Positions 5,768 through 7,224 of a DNA stretch of 7,224 nt are shown one piece after another. The stretch lies in assembly GCA_014359855.1 (NCBI GenBank), contig JACIYQ010000206.1, positions 1 to 7,224 of the forward strand. The letters run 5' to 3'. The notes under the pieces are model-generated. The model saw only the letters and a list, made by a program, of their open reading frames with translations, had not been told where the DNA came from and made no database searches. Every line of letters begins with the position of its first letter. Position 1 is the first letter of the stretch. The stretch is from Parvibaculum sp. GTDB lineage: Bacteria > Pseudomonadota > Alphaproteobacteria > Parvibaculales > Parvibaculaceae. A program made the position numbers and the translations under genes.

Positions 5768-7198
5768 TCAGCGCCAGCTTGTCGGCTTCACGTCGAAGGC
5801 GAGGCTGATGCGCCGCTCATTGCCCGAGAAAGGCAGCGTCCGGTGGAAGAGATAGGAGGGAAAGAAGAAGGCATCGCCCTCGCGCGGTTCGTAGGTAATC
5901 GTCATCGGTTCGAAGACCGCGTCGAACTCCGGCGGCGGGTTGCCGAACTCGATCCAGCCGTCCTTGTCCCCGTCGCCCTTGCCGAGTGTCGAGGGCAGGG
6001 AAACGTAATAGACGCCGCTCATCCAGCCGCCGACATGGATATGCGAATGCTGGTGCCCGCCTTCCGAAAGGAGCGTGCCCCAGAGATCGAGGTGGTAGGT
6101 CTTCGGTACCTGGCAGCGGTAGGGGTGGCCGGGCTGCAGGCGGATCGTGTCGAAATGTGCGTCGATCACCCTGCGGAGGGCCCTTTCGAAGGCAATGAAA
6201 GGCTCGCGCGGCGCATCAAGGAGCAGGCCGGTCTGACCGCCCTTGCGCGTTGCCTTGCCTGTGGGTTCCCAGACGAGCGTCGGGTCCGCATCGAGGGCGG
6301 TGACGAGCGCGGCGTTGAGTTCCGCCAAGGACGCGTAGCCTGCGGGCGGAGTGAGCTTGTGGCGGGAGACGAGTTCGCCCATCTCGGCGCGGTAGCCGGC
6401 GGGCATTTCGCCGAATTCCTGCGCGCGGGCATAAGGCAGCCATGCGGCGGCGCGGCGCTCGGGACCATGAACCGCGAGGGCGCGTTCGAAGATTTCGGCG
6501 GCTTCGCGCGCCTGCCCGAGCTTCAACTGCGCCATGCCGAGGCTGACGTAGGAAACCGTGTCTTTCGGATTGAGCGCCACGGCCTTTTCGTAAGCTGCGG
6601 CAGCGGCTTCCATGTCGCCCTTTTTCTGCAGCGCATTGCCGAGATTGCCGTAGGCGGCGGCAAGCTTCGGATTGTGGGCGATGGCGGTGTTGAAAGCGCC
6701 GATGGCCTCGTCCACGCGCTCTTGCCGGAGCAGCACCATGCCGAGCTGAACATTGAGGGCGGGCCTGCCGCCATTCTCAATGGCGTTGCGGTATTGCGTT
6801 TCGGCATCGGCGAAGCGGTTTGCGCGCTGATAGAGCTGGCCGAGCGTTGCGGCGAGCGTGGGATGCGTGGGGAAAAGACCGGTTGCGTGCTCATAGACCG
6901 CCACAGCCTCTCCCCATTGTCCTGTCTGCTGCAGAAGACGGCCAAGATTGATCCAGGGCGTCGGCTCGGTTGGCGCCAGCTTGAGGGAATGCCGCAAGAG
7001 GTTTTCGGCTTCGTCGAATGCGCCGCGCTCCACGATGATCGAAGCGAGCAGGGCCATGAGGTCGGCGTCGGTTGGCGTCTCGGCGAGCAGGGCGCGGCAG
7101 CGCTCCTCCGCCACCTTGCGGCGGCCTTCCTTCATCAGCGTCAGGATTTCGCGATAGTGCTCGGGAAGCGCGGGCGCTTCCGGGGATTGCGTCGTCAA
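5768..7198 (-). CDS. TPR protein with C-terminal putative 2OG-Fe(II) oxygenase domain
   Basis: This 476-residue protein has two parts. Residues ~13-246 form six or seven tetratricopeptide repeats of 33-34 residues with clear signatures (WINLGRLLQQTGQWGEAVAVY, AYGNLGNALQKKGDMEAAAAAY), a scaffold for binding proteins or peptides. Residues ~350-472 resemble the putative 2OG-Fe(II) oxygenase family often found behind TPRs. GHQHSHIHVGGWMSGVYYV (381-399) supplies candidate iron-binding histidines, GWIEFG follows at 414-419, and FFFPSYLFHRTLPF (444-457) carries the distal His452. NERRISLAFDV (460-470) has Arg462/463 for 2-oxoglutarate. No signal peptide is seen, so it is cytoplasmic. The start is TTG 7198, seven bases after AAAGGG (7206-7211 top strand). 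An in-frame TGA at 7211-7213 rules out anything further upstream. The PhyH gene follows 42 bases downstream, a likely operon of two iron oxygenases. The substrate is unknown; the TPR half suggests a protein or carrier-bound target. The gene is intact. Confidence 0.88.
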   Translation of the reverse strand: MTTQSPEAPALPEHYREILTLMKEGRRKVAEERCRALLAETPTDADLMALLASIIVERGAFDEAENLLRHSLKLAPTEPTPWINLGRLLQQTGQWGEAVAVYEHATGLFPTHPTLAATLGQLYQRANRFADAETQYRNAIENGGRPALNVQLGMVLLRQERVDEAIGAFNTAIAHNPKLAAAYGNLGNALQKKGDMEAAAAAYEKAVALNPKDTVSYVSLGMAQLKLGQAREAAEIFERALAVHGPERRAAAWLPYARAQEFGEMPAGYRAEMGELVSRHKLTPPAGYASLAELNAALVTALDADPTLVWEPTGKATRKGGQTGLLLDAPREPFIAFERALRRVIDAHFDTIRLQPGHPYRCQVPKTYHLDLWGTLLSEGGHQHSHIHVGGWMSGVYYVSLPSTLGKGDGDKDGWIEFGNPPPEFDAVFEPMTITYEPREGDAFFFPSYLFHRTLPFSGNERRISLAFDVKPTSWR

Positions 7199-7224
7199 GC
7201 CGATACCCTTTCAGGCAGATACGC

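Noticed and set aside
5756..5778. GCGC/GCGC inverted repeat at the TPR gene stop as a terminator
   Set aside because: The stem is only four pairs with no T run on the coding strand, and the downstream PhyH gene appears co-transcribed.
7190..7198. TTGACG near the TPR gene start as a -35 box
   Set aside because: It is the TTG start codon plus the next codon, preceded by a suitable ribosome site; no -10 follows at proper spacing.
1..7224. CRISPR arrays, tRNAs, transposases, integrases, toxin-antitoxin or defence genes
   Set aside because: None was visible on reading both strands; every substantial stretch is explained by the listed genes.

Overview
The window is a GC-rich chromosomal segment of ordinary bacterial housekeeping and accessory genes. 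Protein sequence style, GC-rich codon usage, a ThrRS reading DEIPNTEDDAPVLSGEADL before KPMNCPAHV, and the dioxygenase types suggest an alphaproteobacterium, possibly of the Hyphomicrobiales/Parvibaculum kind. That placement is a judgement from memory, not a search. I see no tRNA, rRNA, CRISPR array, insertion sequence, integrase or phage gene.

Layout: (1) 38-1033 (+) is the 3' two thirds of threonyl-tRNA synthetase (thrS), ending at a strong intrinsic terminator (1051-1084). The first ~37 bases do not continue the thrS frame. (2) 1210-2967 (+) encodes an unrecognised 585-aa exported protein with a possible Cys/His papain-like or transglutaminase-like core. (3) 2969-3790 (-) encodes a signal-peptide-bearing protein, probably an outer-membrane beta-barrel. 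It meets gene 2 tail to tail with one base between stop codons. (4) 3900-~4145 (+) is a nitroreductase remnant with a good ribosome binding site and intact N-terminus, but two blocks of the fold are missing in frame and the original stop is gone. (5) 4146-4433 (-) is a 95-aa protein with two membrane segments. (6) 4509-5237 (+) is a complete HAD-family phosphatase of phosphoglycolate-phosphatase type, with a plausible promoter and a tandem repeat in its leader. (7) 5234-5725 (-) is a damaged phytanoyl-CoA dioxygenase-type (PhyH) gene with a frameshift, a missing internal block and a missing C-terminus. (8) 5768-7198 (-) encodes a TPR protein with a C-terminal putative 2-oxoglutarate/Fe(II) oxygenase domain, 42 bases upstream of the PhyH gene on the same strand.

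How the genes relate: the TPR-oxygenase and the PhyH gene look like a two-gene operon of non-haem iron oxygenases whose second member has decayed. The other genes seem to be separate transcription units. The main surprise is that two neighbouring metabolic genes (nitroreductase, PhyH) have each lost conserved internal blocks while keeping recognisable sequence around the gaps and good translation starts. This could be recent gene decay by deletion or an assembly problem. I find no convincing novel defence or mobile system here.
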